DNA of 64,000 nt from Muscardinus avellanarius (lineage: Eukaryota; Chordata; Mammalia; Rodentia; Gliridae), in assembly GCA_963383645.1 (NCBI GenBank), contig OY726563.1, positions 38,013,331 through 38,077,330 on the forward strand, given 5' to 3'. Position numbers and translations under genes: made by a program. Shown one piece after another: positions 33,955 to 45,265 of this stretch; positions within the stretch are counted from its first letter, which is position 1; each line of letters opens with the position of its first letter. The notes under the pieces are model-generated. The model ran no database searches and was not told the DNA's origin. It was given only the letters and a program-made list of their open reading frames with translations.

Positions 33955-34423
33955 AGGCCAGCCTCAGCAACTTAGCAACACCCTCAGCAACCTAGCAAGA
34001 CCCTGTTTCTTTTCTTTTTTTTTTTTTTTTTTGGTGGTACTGGAGGTGGAACCCAGAGGCTTTCTACCTCTGGGCTATACTCCCAGACACATTTTATATT
34101 TTATTTGGAAATAGGGTCTCACTAAGTTGCTGAGAGCCTCACTAAGTAGCTGAGGCTGGCTTCGAACCTGCGCGATCCTCCTGTCTCAGCTTCCCAAGTG
34201 CTGGGATTACAAGCGTGCGCCACCACGCCCGGCATAGACCCTGTTTCTAAATAAAAAATAAAATTGGTCTGAGTCTGTAGCTTGAAGGTAGAATGCTCCT
34301 GGGTTCAATCTCCAGCACCACAGAAAGAAGAAAGAGAGAAATAGAAGGAAGGAAGGAAGGAGGGAGGGAAGGAAGGAAGGAAGGAAGGAAGGAAGGAAGG
34401 AAGGAAGGAAAAGGAAAGGAAGG
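33955..34423 (+). repeat. SINE with inverted inner SINE and (GGAA)n tail
   Basis: The 5'-truncated forward copy (33,955-34,010 and 34,236-34,320) is interrupted by an inverted long-subfamily copy (34,011-34,235). agaccctgtttc is duplicated at the junctions. The outer tail has grown into a GGAA/GAAA array (34,322-34,423). Confidence 0.85.
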
Positions 34424-34774
34424 TAGGTTGGTCTTAGAATTATTCCTCTCTCTCCTAAGTCATCGTTCTAAATTTAGATTTCACGGTCGATAAACCAAAT
34501 GAGATTCTGAGCCATTCAAAACAGCTCTCTATTGAGTACTGAAGCCCTTGTAGGTAAGAGGAGGACAGATTTCTACATCTAGTCAAAATTATATGTGATA
34601 CATCTGACAATGTGTTAAGTTCACCCTTGGAATGGGTCTCATGCAGTCTTAATGGTCCTTATATATCACCTACATGTAAGGTGATGAACTTACTGTGTTT
34701 GAGCCTTGGATTGGAGTCTGAAGATAACTAAGCCCTCTTTAATCCATCCTAATGATCTTGAAAATTAGGTACCA
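34424..34774. other. Unassigned sequence
   Basis: Nothing recognised. Confidence 0.4.
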
Positions 34775-35033
34775 GCTGGGTGTTGTGGTGTACACCTATA
34801 ATCTCAGTACTTAGGAGGCTGAGACAGGAGGATCACAGGTTTAGGGCCAGCCTCAGCAATGTAGCAAGACTCTCAGCAACTTAGTGAGACTCTGTTTCAA
34901 AATAAAAAATATAATAGGGCTGGGGTTATAGCTTTGAGGTAGAATGCTCCTGGGTTCAATACCTAGTACTGCAAAAATAAATGAATAAAAATTACAAAAT
35001 AAACAAGTCTGGGGTTATAGGTCCAGTCTCCAT
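34775..35033 (+). repeat. SINE whose tail leads into the long purine tract
   Basis: Forward copy to gttcaatacctagtactgc (about 34,971), then an A-rich tail and a short ID-like piece (gtctggggttataggtcc) before the purine array. Confidence 0.8.
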
Positions 35034-35550
35034 AAGAAAGAGAAAGAGGAAGAGGAAGAGAAGGGGAAGAGGAAGAGGAAGAGGAAAGGAAGAAGAAGAA
35101 GAAGAAGAAGAAGAAGAAGAAGAAGAAGAAGAAGAAGAAGAAGAGGAGGAGGAGGAGGAGGAGGAGGAAGAGGAGGAGGAGGAGAGGGAGGGGAGGGGAG
35201 GAGGGGGAGGAAGAGGAAGAAGGGGAGGAGGAAGAGGAAGAAGAGGAGGAGGAGAGAAAGGAAGGAAGGAACAAAGGAAGGAAGGAAGGGGAGGAGGAGG
35301 AGGAGAAAGGAAGGAAGGAAGGAAGGAGGAAAAGGAAAAGAATGAGGAAGGAAGGAGGAAGAGGAGGAGGAGGAGAAAGGAAGGAGGAAGAGGAGGAGGA
35401 GGAGAAAGGAAGGAGGAAGAGGAGGAGGAGGAAGAGAAGAAGAAGAAGAAGAAGAAGAAGAAGAAGAAGAAGAAGAAGAAGAAGAAGAAGAAGAAGAGGA
35501 GGAGGAGGAGGAGGAGGAGGAGGAGGAGGAGGAGGAGGAGGAGGAAGAAA
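35034..35550. repeat. Pure purine tract of about 515 bp, (GAA/GGA/GGAA)n
   Basis: Almost every base on the plus strand is A or G; the few exceptions include one c at about 35,271 and a t at about 35,342. Blocks of GAA, GGA, GGAA and AAGG alternate, with (GAA)n at 35,088-35,142 and 35,436-35,497 and (GGA)n near both. Such tracts can form triplex DNA. Long lysine/glutamate or leucine/serine frames here are composition artefacts. Confidence 0.95.
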
Positions 35551-35941
35551 CAAGGCTCCCATGTGTGTTTTCAATGATTATAGCAGCTGGCTAGGCCCCT
35601 TGAAAGTAGACAAAGAACTCCTGACCTATGGTGTGCCCTCCTCGTCTTTGTAACTGTCCAATGTCATCGTTATAAGCAGCAGGAGATATAGACTGGACCC
35701 ATTTCATAATGACAGCTGTGATTCACCAAAGAGCTTACTTTGAGCCCAACACCATGTTGAGCACTTTGCTGGGTTTAATTCTCAACCTGCCCAAGACAGT
35801 CCTCATAATACAGAGGAGGAAACTGAGTGCAGCAAGGGTTAGGGGATTTGCCTGCGGTCATGTAACTGGTAAGTGGCAACGTTGAGATTCCAATCCAGTA
35901 AGCCCAACACTAGAGTTCACACAACAAAAATTTCAAACATA
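35551..35941. other. Unassigned sequence
   Basis: Moderate GC. The phrase cagaggaggaaactgagtgcag is like an old MIR-type SINE, but I cannot confirm it. Confidence 0.35.
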
Positions 35942-36130
35942 GGCCGGGCGTGGTGGCGCACGCTTGTAATCCCCGCACTTGGGAGGCGGAGACAGGAGGA
36001 TCGCGCAGGTTCGAAGCCAGCCGCGCGGGCTGGCTTAGGAGACACTGTTTCCAAATAAAAATGTAAAAATAGGTCTGGGAGTGTAGCCCGGAGGTAGAAG
36101 GGCTTCCAGGAACCCCAGTACCACCAAAAG
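35942..36130 (+). repeat. SINE, young hairpin-subfamily copy
   Basis: CpG-rich forward copy (ggccgggcgtggtggcgcac) with an 8-bp inverted repeat, aagccagc-cgcgcgg-gctggctt, at 36,015-36,037. Both tRNA-like boxes are intact. Probably one of the most recent SINEs here. Confidence 0.9.
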
Positions 36131-36954
36131 AAAAATTTTTTCAAACAAACAAAAACTTCCTGTGACATTATTAAAAATTCAAATTGCAAGATTAGTATTG
36201 AGAATTCCATATACCTTGTCCTAAGATTCTCCAAATGTTCCTATCTTGCCATAATTTGCTTTATTCTTCTCTTCATGGGTATGCATATTACATACATATA
36301 TGGCCACAACTATATATATGTATATATGTGTATGTACATTATATCCATATATAATATATATAATCATCTTTTTAAACATTTGAGAAGCAGACATGAATCT
36401 TTTTTACCCCTAAATATGTCACTGTGTGTTTCTTAACAAAGGATATTCTAGTTGACTCTGTACTGTCAATTAACATTGAAATAATACTATTAGATATTCA
36501 GGCCGTATTTAGATTAAATTGCCAGGTGTGGTGTCCCACACCTGTAATCCCAGATACTTGGGTGTCTGAGGCAGGAGGATCACTAGTTTGGGGCTGGCTC
36601 TACCAGCTTAGTGGGACCCCATCTCAAAACAACAAACAAAAGGGGCTAGGGGTGTAGCTCAGTGGTAGAATGCCCCTGGGTTCCATTTCTACTGTCACAA
36701 AATAAAGAAATAAAGCAAAATTAAAAAGGACTGGGGATATAGCTCAGTGGTAGAGCACCCCTGGGTTCTGACCTTAGTACCATAAAATACATAAATAAAT
36801 AAAATAAAAAGGGCTGGGGGAAAAAGATCCCATCAATTCCTCTACTTATGTCTATTGCAGAAAAAAATTTTTCAGTCTTCAAGATCAAGCCAATGATTAA
36901 TGATTATAATGATTACACACTGCATTCAATTGTCACATTATTTGAGTCACCCTC

Positions 36955-36955
<1 letters not shown>
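36131..36955. repeat. Ancient L1 (L1M-type) 3' region
   Basis: The phrases aaattcaaattgcaagattag, acccctaaatatgtcac and ataatactattagatattcag match the old L1 text also seen at 7250-8085. It resumes after a SINE near 36,860. Confidence 0.55.
36522..36825 (+). repeat. SINE with extra ID monomer
   Basis: Forward dimer (36,522-36,705) followed by a second, well-preserved ID monomer (36,728-36,785; box A tagctcagtggtagagca) and an AAAT-rich tail. Confidence 0.85.
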
Positions 36956-37053
<98 letters not shown>

Positions 37054-37480
37054 CTGCATATTGAACCTAGGGGTGTTCTACTTCCAAGCTACCCTCCCAT
37101 CCCAATTTTATGTTTTGTTTTTAAACAGGGTCTTCGGCATAGTGGTACATGCTTGTAATCCTAGTACTTGGAAGGCTGAGATAGGAGGATTGTGGGTTCA
37201 TGATGAACCTCAGCTTCTTAGTGAGGCCCTCTGTAACTTAGTGAGATCCTGTTTCAAAATAAAAAATTTTAAAAATAGGGCTGGAGGTGTAGCTCAGTAG
37301 AATGCCCCTGGGTGCAATCCCCAATACCGAAAAAACAACAACATCAAAAAAAAAAAAAAACAAGGTCTTGCCAGGTTTCTCAGAGTCTCACTACTTGTTA
37401 AGGCTGCCCTCCAACCCACAAACCTTCTGTCTCAGCCTCCCAAGTACTGGGATTACAGGTGTGCACCACTATGCCTGGCT
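36956..37480 (-). repeat. SINE with (TG)n(GA)n tail, containing a forward SINE
   Basis: The inverted outer copy has a two-part tail: (TG)18 at 36,959-36,994, then (GA)29 at 36,994-37,051. A forward SINE at 37,134-37,361 interrupts it, with acagggtctt/acaaggtctt at the junctions as target duplication. Confidence 0.85.
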
Positions 37481-38259
37481 CACTTTTGTCTCTTTTAACT
37501 TTGTGCAGTCCTCAGTCTTTCTTTGTGTTCCATGATCTTGATGTGGCTGAAGAGTACAGGCCAGCTCTTCCATTGAATGTTTCTCAATTTGGTTTGTCTC
37601 TTGCTCCCTCCTGCTTAGATTCAGGTTATCCATTTTTAGCAAGAGTACCGCATGATGCTGCATTCTCCTCTGTGCAGCATATCAGGACGCACATGGTGAC
37701 TGCTGATATTACCTTTGATCAATTGATTAAGGTGGCATATGCCAGCCCATGTTCCCCTCAGCAATGAATTTCATGCAGACAAAGACCCACACTCTGAACC
37801 ACCACACTCTAGAACCATCTACAGCCCAAAGGCACTGTACTGGCTGCCGAGGGTACCAAGAGTCTTAAAGGAATTCTCACAACAGCTTATGATTTAATTG
37901 GAAAGGCACGTATGTGATGTTTACTTTAGCATTCATCTTCTAATTGTTCGATGAGTTTTGCAGACAATTAGAGTTAGAGGAATTCAGGGGTAGAAGTGAC
38001 TTTTAATCCCTGGGGGCTCCCAGAGGAGGAAAGCGAGGGAAACTACTCTTGCTAGGAAAGTCAGAGGTTACCGCTCTGGGTACTTTAGGGCTAAACACAG
38101 CTGTAACCAGGAGGTGGGAAGTGTCAGAAACCATCTGGGCACTGATTTCGGAGAGCTGGAACAGGGTATCGTTGTCGCATATGAGAGGGCCCTAGCAGCC
38201 ATCTTGGGGGGCTGCTGGATGGGTTGAAAGGGACGTCTAAAAGGAAGTCAGAGGAAGAG
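37481..38259. other. Unassigned sequence
   Basis: A frame of 102 codons (37,459-37,767, plus) starts inside the SINE and has no recognisable domain. No family assigned. Confidence 0.4.
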
Positions 38260-38456
38260 CTGAATGTGGTGGTGCACACTTGTAATCCCAGTACTTGAGA
38301 GGCTGATACAGGAGATTTGCAGGTTCCTGGCCAGTCTCAGTAACTTAGTGAGACCCTCAGCAACTTAGGGAGACCTTGTTTCAAACTTAGAAAATGTAAA
38401 AAGGGCTGGAGGTATAGCTTGGAGGTAGAATGTCCCTGGGTTCAATCCCCAGTATG
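38260..38456 (+). repeat. SINE (B1-ID dimer)
   Basis: Forward copy, agctgaatgtggtggtgcac to gttcaatccccagta, ending in a short GA-rich tail. Confidence 0.85.
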
Positions 38457-39611
38457 AGAGAGAGCACTAGAGTGAGAGTGAGCACGAGAGCAAGCGAAAT
38501 TGAGGAACTGAAGGCCTCAAGTCAACAACATGAAATGGCCCTGCCATACATATTGGGAAGGAAGAGTCCGTGGTCATCCCCAATGCCAAGTCCAAGGACA
38601 TCTGCCAAGAGTGGCAGCTCTCTGTGAAGAAGTAACAGCAGCTAAGTTAGGAGAGATGGAGGTTGGCTGGGAGAGGCTCGGGCAGTCCATTCAGGACTCT
38701 TACACATTGTGAGCACACAGACTATCCTGTGTCCACACAAGAAAGCAATGGAGCCAGAGTTGGGGATTCTTTCTCATTCCCCAGCTACTCCTAAACTCAA
38801 TTAGAATCTCTTCGAAACATCATTTTTACCAGCTTCTGCAGTCAGAATGGGAATGGGCACTGCTCTCAAGTACCCTTTGCCTCTAATCTGGTTCAGAATT
38901 AAAGTGCTCTCATTAGCAGGAGACCTCATTATATTCTGCTCTAATCTTCAGCACAATCATAATGCGGTGATTACCTTGGACCATTATTGCACGTACTTCC
39001 ACCCACTTATTATTATATGTCTCTGTATTTTAATTATGTTTCAATGAATATAATTCCATACCCTTCAATACTTAAATAATATTCACTTTAAATATAACTG
39101 CGTGCCTATAATTCTCTATAAGTATGAGTGCATGCATTGCTAATGATAAAAATTAGTACTGCTCTAGAGGCTGAAATGAACTGAGCTATACCTGGAAGGA
39201 ATCAGTGGGCAGTTTAATAGAATTTTAAGGCATTGACATTTGTTAACAATTTATTGTTTTCAAAAACACTTATTTTTTTCCAGAGGGTGATTTTTTTGTT
39301 ATTGTTGTTGTTGACCAAAAAAAAAAAAATCTTTGGAAGAAATCAGCAATCTCTAGAGGCTTCTGTTGCCTACTAACCACTTTACGAGGGACTTTTCTCC
39401 AGGAGGGAATTGATTTATAAAAAAAAAAAAAAGAATTGCATTAAGATTTATTTGTTATTTGTTTATTTTTGGCCAAGCATTGCCTTAGAAGAAATTTGCC
39501 AGAGTTAAAGCGAAATCTTAGAATCAACAACCAAGTAACTGGCACAAAGGCTTTCTCCCAATTCTGCCCATGGGCACAAGCGCTCTTGTTGTCCAGGGTA
39601 AATGAGGGCCA
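38457..39611. other. Repeat-poor unassigned sequence
   Basis: About 1.1 kb without recognised transposon. A/T-rich from 38,900 onwards with TAATTA-type cores. No coding signal. Confidence 0.4.
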
Positions 39612-39815
39612 TTAAGTTGGGTGTGGCGGCTCCCACCAGTAATCCCAGTGCTTGGGAGGCTAAAACAAGAGAATCACAGGTTTGAGGATATAGCCTTAGC
39701 AATTTAGTGAGATTCAGTTTCAAGATAAAAATAGAGATGGGGATGTATTTCAGAGGTAGAATGGCCCTGGGTTCAATCCTCAGTTCCAAAAAAGAAAAAA
39801 TAAATAAATAAAGAG
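39612..39815 (+). repeat. SINE (B1-ID dimer)
   Basis: Forward copy, agttgggtgtggcggctccc to gttcaatcctcagttcc, with an AAAT-like tail. Confidence 0.85.
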
Positions 39816-39902
39816 GGCCATTTATGCTCATGGTTTATTTTTTGTTTTTGTTTGTTTGTTTTTAGTGGGGAATCTTAGGAGACCATGTATTTCCTTTGTG
39901 TG

Positions 39903-40105
39903 TGTCTGTGTGTGGTACTGGGGGTGGAACCCAGAGGCTTTCTACCCCCGTGCCACACTCCCAGAGCTATTTTATTTGGAAACAGGGTCTCACTAAGTTG
40001 CTGAGAGCCTCACTATGTAGCTGAGGCTGGCTTCGAACCTGTGCGATCCTCCTGTCTCAGCCTCCCAAGCGCAGAGATTACAAGCGTGCACCACCACGCC
40101 TGGCT
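39903..40105 (-). repeat. SINE, long subfamily, with target duplication
   Basis: Inverted copy. gtatttccttt occurs on both sides (about 39,886 and 40,109). Confidence 0.85.
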
Positions 40106-41153
40106 GTGTATTTCCTTTTAGATGCCAGAATATGTCTCACAGGAGACATCTTTAGGGATTTTTTGCATTCTGTTGCACTTACTAGTATAGCCACAACACA
40201 TGCATATGATTTAGTTGGAATTTATTTCAAACATATTGACAATCGTAATTTGGACAAGAATTAGTCATTCATGATAAATTAATTCATTACCTCATGCATG
40301 GGACAGTGATCTCAAAGAACTAAAGAAATCACAATCCTGCTTTTTCATTTCTAGTTTCTGGTTTTATTGTATTATACTATTATTGTTATCACTGTCATTA
40401 TTTTGCAGTCTTGGGGATCCAACCCAGGGCTTTGCACATGTTAGGCAAGGGCTCTGCCACCCGGCCACATTCCCAACCCGAGGAATAGATTTATTAAGAT
40501 TACAGAGAACTAAAAGGGAAAGCCATTTTGATTATCTTTGATAAGGAGTAAACGCAAAGTAGGTTTTCTAAACCTTCGGGCTAGGTAAACCTTCAAGTTC
40601 AATCTCTGTCTCCTATTGTGAACTATTCAAAAGTCATTGTCCAGGAAGAGTGCCCAGCCATTATCACTGCTGGAAAGAGTCAATGTTATTAAAATAACAG
40701 TTCTTCCTGAAAAACATATTTGCAAAGTTGGCTGCTCAACAAGGCCACAGGATAAGTCAAGCTATTATATAAATTGGTTACTAAAGTTTTATCTCAAAAG
40801 AAGAGACACAAAAGGGGCAAAGAGGATGCCAAATAGGGTGGTTATGTAGGAGGGAAAGAGATTGAGTTTTTTTGTTTTTTATTTTTTTTGTTAACCTTGG
40901 TGTTTAATCAGAGGTCATTGTTCTGTTCTCTCTTGGGTACAATTTGGCATAATAATGACTTACTAAACTCAGTCAAATAGTCTAAGATTTTTAAGACTTT
41001 TTTATATTTAAAAAGAAAGAAGATAAGAATAGCCTATAGCAATGCTGTGAATTAATCACCCAAATACCAGGTTCTGTGCTTGGTTCTCTTTCTATGTTAA
41101 CCCATTACCTACAGTTCCTTTTTTTCTTTTCTTTTCTTTCTTTTTTTTTTGTG
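40106..41153. other. Repeat-poor interval with one ID monomer
   Basis: Apart from an inverted ID-like monomer at about 40,408-40,480 (ttggggatccaacccaggg), nothing is recognised. No coding signal. Confidence 0.4.
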
Positions 41154-41340
41154 TGTGTATGTGTGTTGGAAGTTGTATCCAGAGGCATTCTACCTCTGAG
41201 CTACACCTTCAGTCCTACTTTATTTTTTATTTTGAAATGTGTCTCTTGCTAAATTGCTGAGGCTGGACTTGAACCTGCAATCTTCCTGTCTCAGCCTCCC
41301 AAGTACTGGGATTATAAGCCTGTGCCACTATGCCCGGCCT
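41154..41340 (-). repeat. SINE (B1-ID dimer)
   Basis: Inverted copy, gtgtgttggaagttgtatcc to actatgcccggcctt. Confidence 0.85.
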
Positions 41341-41593
41341 TACAATTCCTTTTTCATAAACATCCTTCCAACTGATCTACTGGTTTATCAAGGTAATCAA
41401 GCCTATGAGGAATTATGTCACACAGGGTACAATTCATTACCTTGACTTTTGCTTAAAAGAGAAAATACTTAAAACCAGTAATCATGGATCGGTGCAAATG
41501 TCAAAGGCAATGATTACCCCTTCCAGTACACAAGCACGTAAAGTTCCACATACCTTTTCTCAGAGAAACTGCTAAAACTTTTTATTTATTGTT

Positions 41594-41787
41594 TTGGTAC
41601 TGGGGATTAAACTCAGGGGCTTTCTACCTCTGAGCTACACCCCACCCCTATTTTATTTTGTATTTGGAAACAGGACCTCACTAATTTGCTGAAAGCCTTG
41701 CTAAGTTGCTGAGGCAGGTCTCCAACCTGTGACCCTCCTGTCTCCACTTCCAAAGTACTAGGATTACAGGTATGCCCCACCATGCCC
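41594..41787 (-). repeat. SINE (B1-ID dimer)
   Basis: Inverted copy, ttttggtactggggattaaac to caccatgcccaaaa. Confidence 0.85.
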
Positions 41788-42225
41788 AAAACACTTATTT
41801 TTAAAACCAATCATTCAAAGCCTTTGGCAATAGTCCTAAGGGCATACAACAAGCGAAACATTTACATTAAAAATCCACTAAAACTTGGAAAGGACAGAGA
41901 GAGTCTGGTACTTAGACCAAGATTGGCTTCCATCCCCCACCTCAGCTCTGACTGCTGTAGCCAAGTACCCAGGGCTCCTGCTCTTTCCCCAGTTCCTAGT
42001 CATGAGGTAGAATAGGAGAAATAAAAGTAATTGGTAGAAAAGAGACAAACCGGGAAGGAAAAGGAGACTGTAGGTTTAAATCTAAAAACTCCATAACGGT
42101 CCTCATTTTTACCCTGAAGGTCTGTTCAATAAATATCAAAACACTAAATGCCCAGTGAATTTTGTATACATACTGTTTTTAGACTGATAAAAGAAGTCTA
42201 GAGAAAGATGTTATTCAAGGCCCAA
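41788..42225. other. Unassigned sequence
   Basis: Nothing recognised. Confidence 0.4.
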
Positions 42226-42515
42226 TGATATGGATGTAATCTGAATGCTATCTATCGACTAGATAATGCCAACTTGAAGATTCCAAGAAGAACCAGACCT
42301 CCTCTGCCACCTGCTCTGTGCTCTATGATCAAAGGACTCCAATCCTAAGGCTCAACTCCCCCCCCCTCCACCTCTTATTTCTCATTTATAAAATTTCCTT
42401 CAAAAGAAGAGCACTACACTCCCAAAGTGGCCTGCATTCTCTCTTGAATGCATATTGTGTTCCTAAATAAACCTCTGTCTATGTTTCTGACTGGTGTGTG
42501 CTGAAGTTCTTTTCT
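42226..42515 (+). mobile_element. Possible solo LTR
   Basis: The stretch ends like an LTR: gcatattgtgttcctaaataaacctctg contains an AATAAA signal, and the U5-like tail gactggtgtgtgctgaag follows. A pyrimidine-rich block precedes it. The left end is uncertain and no target duplication was found. Confidence 0.4.
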
Positions 42516-42519
42516 TCTT

Positions 42520-42615
42520 TTGTTTATTGGTGCATTGTAGTCATACATCTTAATGGGATAAAAGACTTATGGAGACATACATGCACACATCACCCATTTA
42601 GCCTTTACCCGATCC
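42520..42615 (-). mobile_element. L1, very short 3' end
   Basis: Inverted terminal part of the L1 3' UTR only (attggtgcattgtagtcata to cctttacccgatcc). Confidence 0.75.
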
Positions 42616-42955
42616 TCACCCTCCATCACGTAAGCCAAGGACCTCGCAGATGCTTGAGGAATCGACTTTTCCCCCATGACAGTCAGAAGGCTAGTTTCCT
42701 GGAAGAACAGTCTACGAGCATTTTTCATCCCGTCTCCCGCTACCTGCTATGGAGTCTAAATTTAGGGGAACTGCAAATAAAACTCATAAAACCAAAAGTG
42801 ACTGGGCTAGTCAATTGACTTCTGCACAGAAGAGTGCAAGCACACTGGGCCGCAGTCTGCTCAGCCTTTTATTCCCTTACTTGAAGCCGCAACGCTGCTC
42901 CCCTTTGGCTGGAGTAGGGCTTTTTAATCTAACCTGGTTGGCTAGTTTTTACTGA
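42616..42955. other. Unassigned, possibly LTR-derived
   Basis: Moderate GC. On the minus strand there is an AATAAA (inverse at about 42,869). The family is unknown. Confidence 0.3.
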
Positions 42956-43085
42956 GTTGATAACAGAGTCTCACTGAATTGCAAAGGGCCTCACTAAGTA
43001 GCTGAGGCTGTCTGCAAACCCCGATCCTCCTGTCTCAGCCCCCCAAATTCTGGGATTACAAGCATGCACCACCATGCCTGGCTTG
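42956..43085 (-). repeat. SINE, B1 part only
   Basis: Inverted B1 part (ataacagagtctcactgaattg to accatgcctggctt). Confidence 0.8.
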
Positions 43086-43272
43086 CTTTCCTTTCTTATA
43101 CTGCCAAGTGCAGCTAAGAGGTAGAGACTCCCTTCTTCCACCAGCCTCTCCCTGTGTGGGACGGAGGTTCTACCATGCATGCCACACCACTGGGGTTATC
43201 AAAAAACTACCAGAGGCTTTTAGATCTAATAAACAAATTTAGCAAAGTAACTGGATTAAAAAATCAATTTAC

Positions 43273-43475
43273 AACCAGATGTGATGGCACACATTTGTAA
43301 TCCCAGTATTTGGGAGGCTGACACAGGAGGATCACAGGTTTCCAGCCAGCCTCAGTTACTTAGTGAGACCCTCTGCAACTTAGTGAGACCTTGTTTCAAA
43401 ATAAAGAATAAAAAATAGGCTAGGGTGTAGCTTGGAGGTAGATGCCCCTGGGTTCAATCCCCAGTACCATATTTT
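43273..43475 (+). repeat. SINE in the L1 fragment, copy 1
   Basis: Forward copy, ccagatgtgatggcacacat to ttcaatccccagtacc; box A has lost one base. Confidence 0.85.
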
Positions 43476-43636
43476 AAAAAAATCAATAGTTTTTCTGCAT
43501 ACCAACCACGAATCCACTGAGAGATAGAAATTGGGAAAACAATTTCATTCACAATAGCCTCAAAAAAAAAAAAAAACCTTAGGAATAAATCTAACCAACC
43601 AGGTAAATGGCCTCTACATGGCTTATAAATTATAAG

Positions 43637-43825
43637 TCAGGCCTGGTGGCACACACTTGTAATCCCAGGATTTAGGAGGCTGAGATAGAAGGGTTGCAGG
43701 TTCATGACCAGCCTCAGCAACTTATCATGGTCCCATATCAAAATAAAAAAATAAAATAGGGCCGAGGTGTAGCTCACAGATAGCATGGACCTAGATTCAA
43801 TACCTAGCATCTGCCTTCCAAAAGA
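43637..43825 (+). repeat. SINE in the L1 fragment, copy 2
   Basis: Forward copy, tcaggcctggtggcacacac to attcaatacctagca. Confidence 0.85.
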
Positions 43826-43840
43826 AAAGTGCTCAAAGAA

Positions 43841-44060
43841 GCCGGGCATGGTGGCACATACTTGTAATCCCAGCACTTGGGAGGCTGAGGCCAGAGGATC
43901 ACGGTTCATGGCCAGCCTCAGCTACTTAATGAGGCCTTGTACAATTTAGTGAGATCCTGTTTCAAAATAAAGAATGAAAAATAGGGGTGAGGGTGTAGCT
44001 CGGAGGTCAAATGCCCCTGGGTTCAATCCCTAGTACCACAAAAAAAAAAAAAAAAGAAAA
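43841..44060 (+). repeat. SINE in the L1 fragment, copy 3
   Basis: Forward copy with a 17-nt A tail (gccgggcatggtggcacata to gttcaatccctagtacc). Confidence 0.85.
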
Positions 44061-44107
44061 GAAATAAAGTTAACCAAAAATTCTATATCCTTAAAAACTA
44101 ATTTGCA

Positions 44108-44332
44108 GCCAGGCCTGGTGGTGCACACTTGTAATCCCAGCATTTGGCAGGCTGAGACCTGAGGATTGCGATTCACCGACAGCCTCAGCTACTTAGTGAG
44201 ACCCTCTGCAACCTAGTGAGACCCTGCTTCAAAGTAAAGAATTTAAAAAAAAATAGGGCAGGGGAGGTAGCTCGGTGGTCGAATGCCCCTGGGTTCCATC
44301 CCCAGACCCGCAAATCAAACAAACAAACAAAA
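44108..44332 (+). repeat. SINE in the L1 fragment, copy 4
   Basis: Forward copy. aaaaactaatttgcaa on both sides (about 44,093 and 44,332) is the target duplication. Confidence 0.9.
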
Positions 44333-44400
44333 AAACTAATTTGCAAACATACAGGTAAAATAAACACATTCTCAAAACAAACCAAAAATAAGATAATGTG

Positions 44401-45076
44401 TTGTTTTCAGACCCACCTTACAAGAGATACTGTTACCAGAGTCCTAGGCCAGAGGCCTGACTCCAGGGGTCCCAACAAATCAAGTCTGGCCACTCATCCT
44501 AAAAAAAAGTCAAACAAAAAAGACTGTGAAGGGCAGGAAAGGAACTTTAATCAGTATAGCTCTACAGCGAACACCAGAGGCCCAACTTCCTTAGCCCTGT
44601 CTTTGGAGGTATTGTCATGCGCTCCCAGTTTATCTAGACAAGGGGAGCCAGAAGTCCACACAGTCAGGCAGCCTCAGTCAAACAGTGGGCCCATGATCAC
44701 TATCTCAGGATTGGTCAGGCAGGCCCTCATCCAAGATAAGAAAGTTGCTATTGCTAGGGACATACTTTTGACTCTTGTCACAAGACATTTATCCACCAGA
44801 TAAATTCCAGATTCCTGGAATCCAAGGTGACTGCAGACGCAAATGACTCCAAGCAAAGGAGACAGATAAAAAACAGAGACAGAGATGCCAAGTTTTTGTC
44901 CTGTTTTTAGTCATCCATCAAGCATCTACAAGCCCAAGTGAAGAGTTGTGCTTTTAGCAAAAGCAGCCTCTAAGTCCTAAGTAGAAAGCGAGTGGCCCCA
45001 AACAATAATCTTAACCACACAGAGAAAGCAAAGAACACGGGTAAAGGTATTATGTAATGATAAAAGATAGAATGAA
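44401..45076 (-). mobile_element. Possible solo LTR, otherwise unassigned
   Basis: The stretch ggaaaggaactttaatcag (44,537) is, on the minus strand, an ATTAAA signal in LTR-like context. The boundaries are unclear. A 195-codon frame starting in the preceding SINE (44,216-44,803) is not gene-like. Confidence 0.3.
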
Positions 45077-45265
45077 GCCGAGCATGGTGGTGCATGCCTG
45101 TGATCCCAGTACCTGGAAGGCTCAGTCAGGAGGATCGCAGGTTCAAGGTCAGTCTCCGAAATTTAGTAATACTCTATTTCAAAATAAAAAATAATAAGTG
45201 CTGGGGGAATAGCTCAGAGGTAGAATGTCCCTGGGTTCAACCTCCAGTACAAAAAAAAAAACATA
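45077..45265 (+). repeat. SINE (B1-ID dimer)
   Basis: Forward copy, gccgagcatggtggtgcatg to gttcaacctccagtac. Confidence 0.85.

Larger units (their letters stand above)
43196..44400 (+). mobile_element. L1 ORF2 fragment with four SINEs inserted
   Basis: Pieces at 43,196-43,272, 43,487-43,632, about 44,060-44,107 and 44,333-44,400 read in order as L1 ORF2 sense strand (agatctaataaacaaattt, ttcattcacaatagcctc, ggaataaatctaaccaac). SINEs fill the gaps. Not translatable over any length. Confidence 0.6.

Noticed and set aside
34963..35577. Open frames of about 200 codons on both strands
   Set aside because: They lie in the purine tract and encode only Lys/Glu/Arg/Gly or Leu/Ser/Pro runs. Absence of stops is due to composition.
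36728..36785. tRNA-like box A and box B sequences, here and in most SINEs
   Set aside because: They belong to the ID monomer of the SINE. No cloverleaf with anticodon arm can be drawn, so I do not call tRNA genes.
37459..37767. 102-codon frame as a possible exon
   Set aside because: It begins within an inverted SINE and has no domain or clear splice sites.
44216..44803. 195-codon plus-strand frame
   Set aside because: It begins inside a SINE and continues into an LTR-like stretch; no domain and no codon signal.
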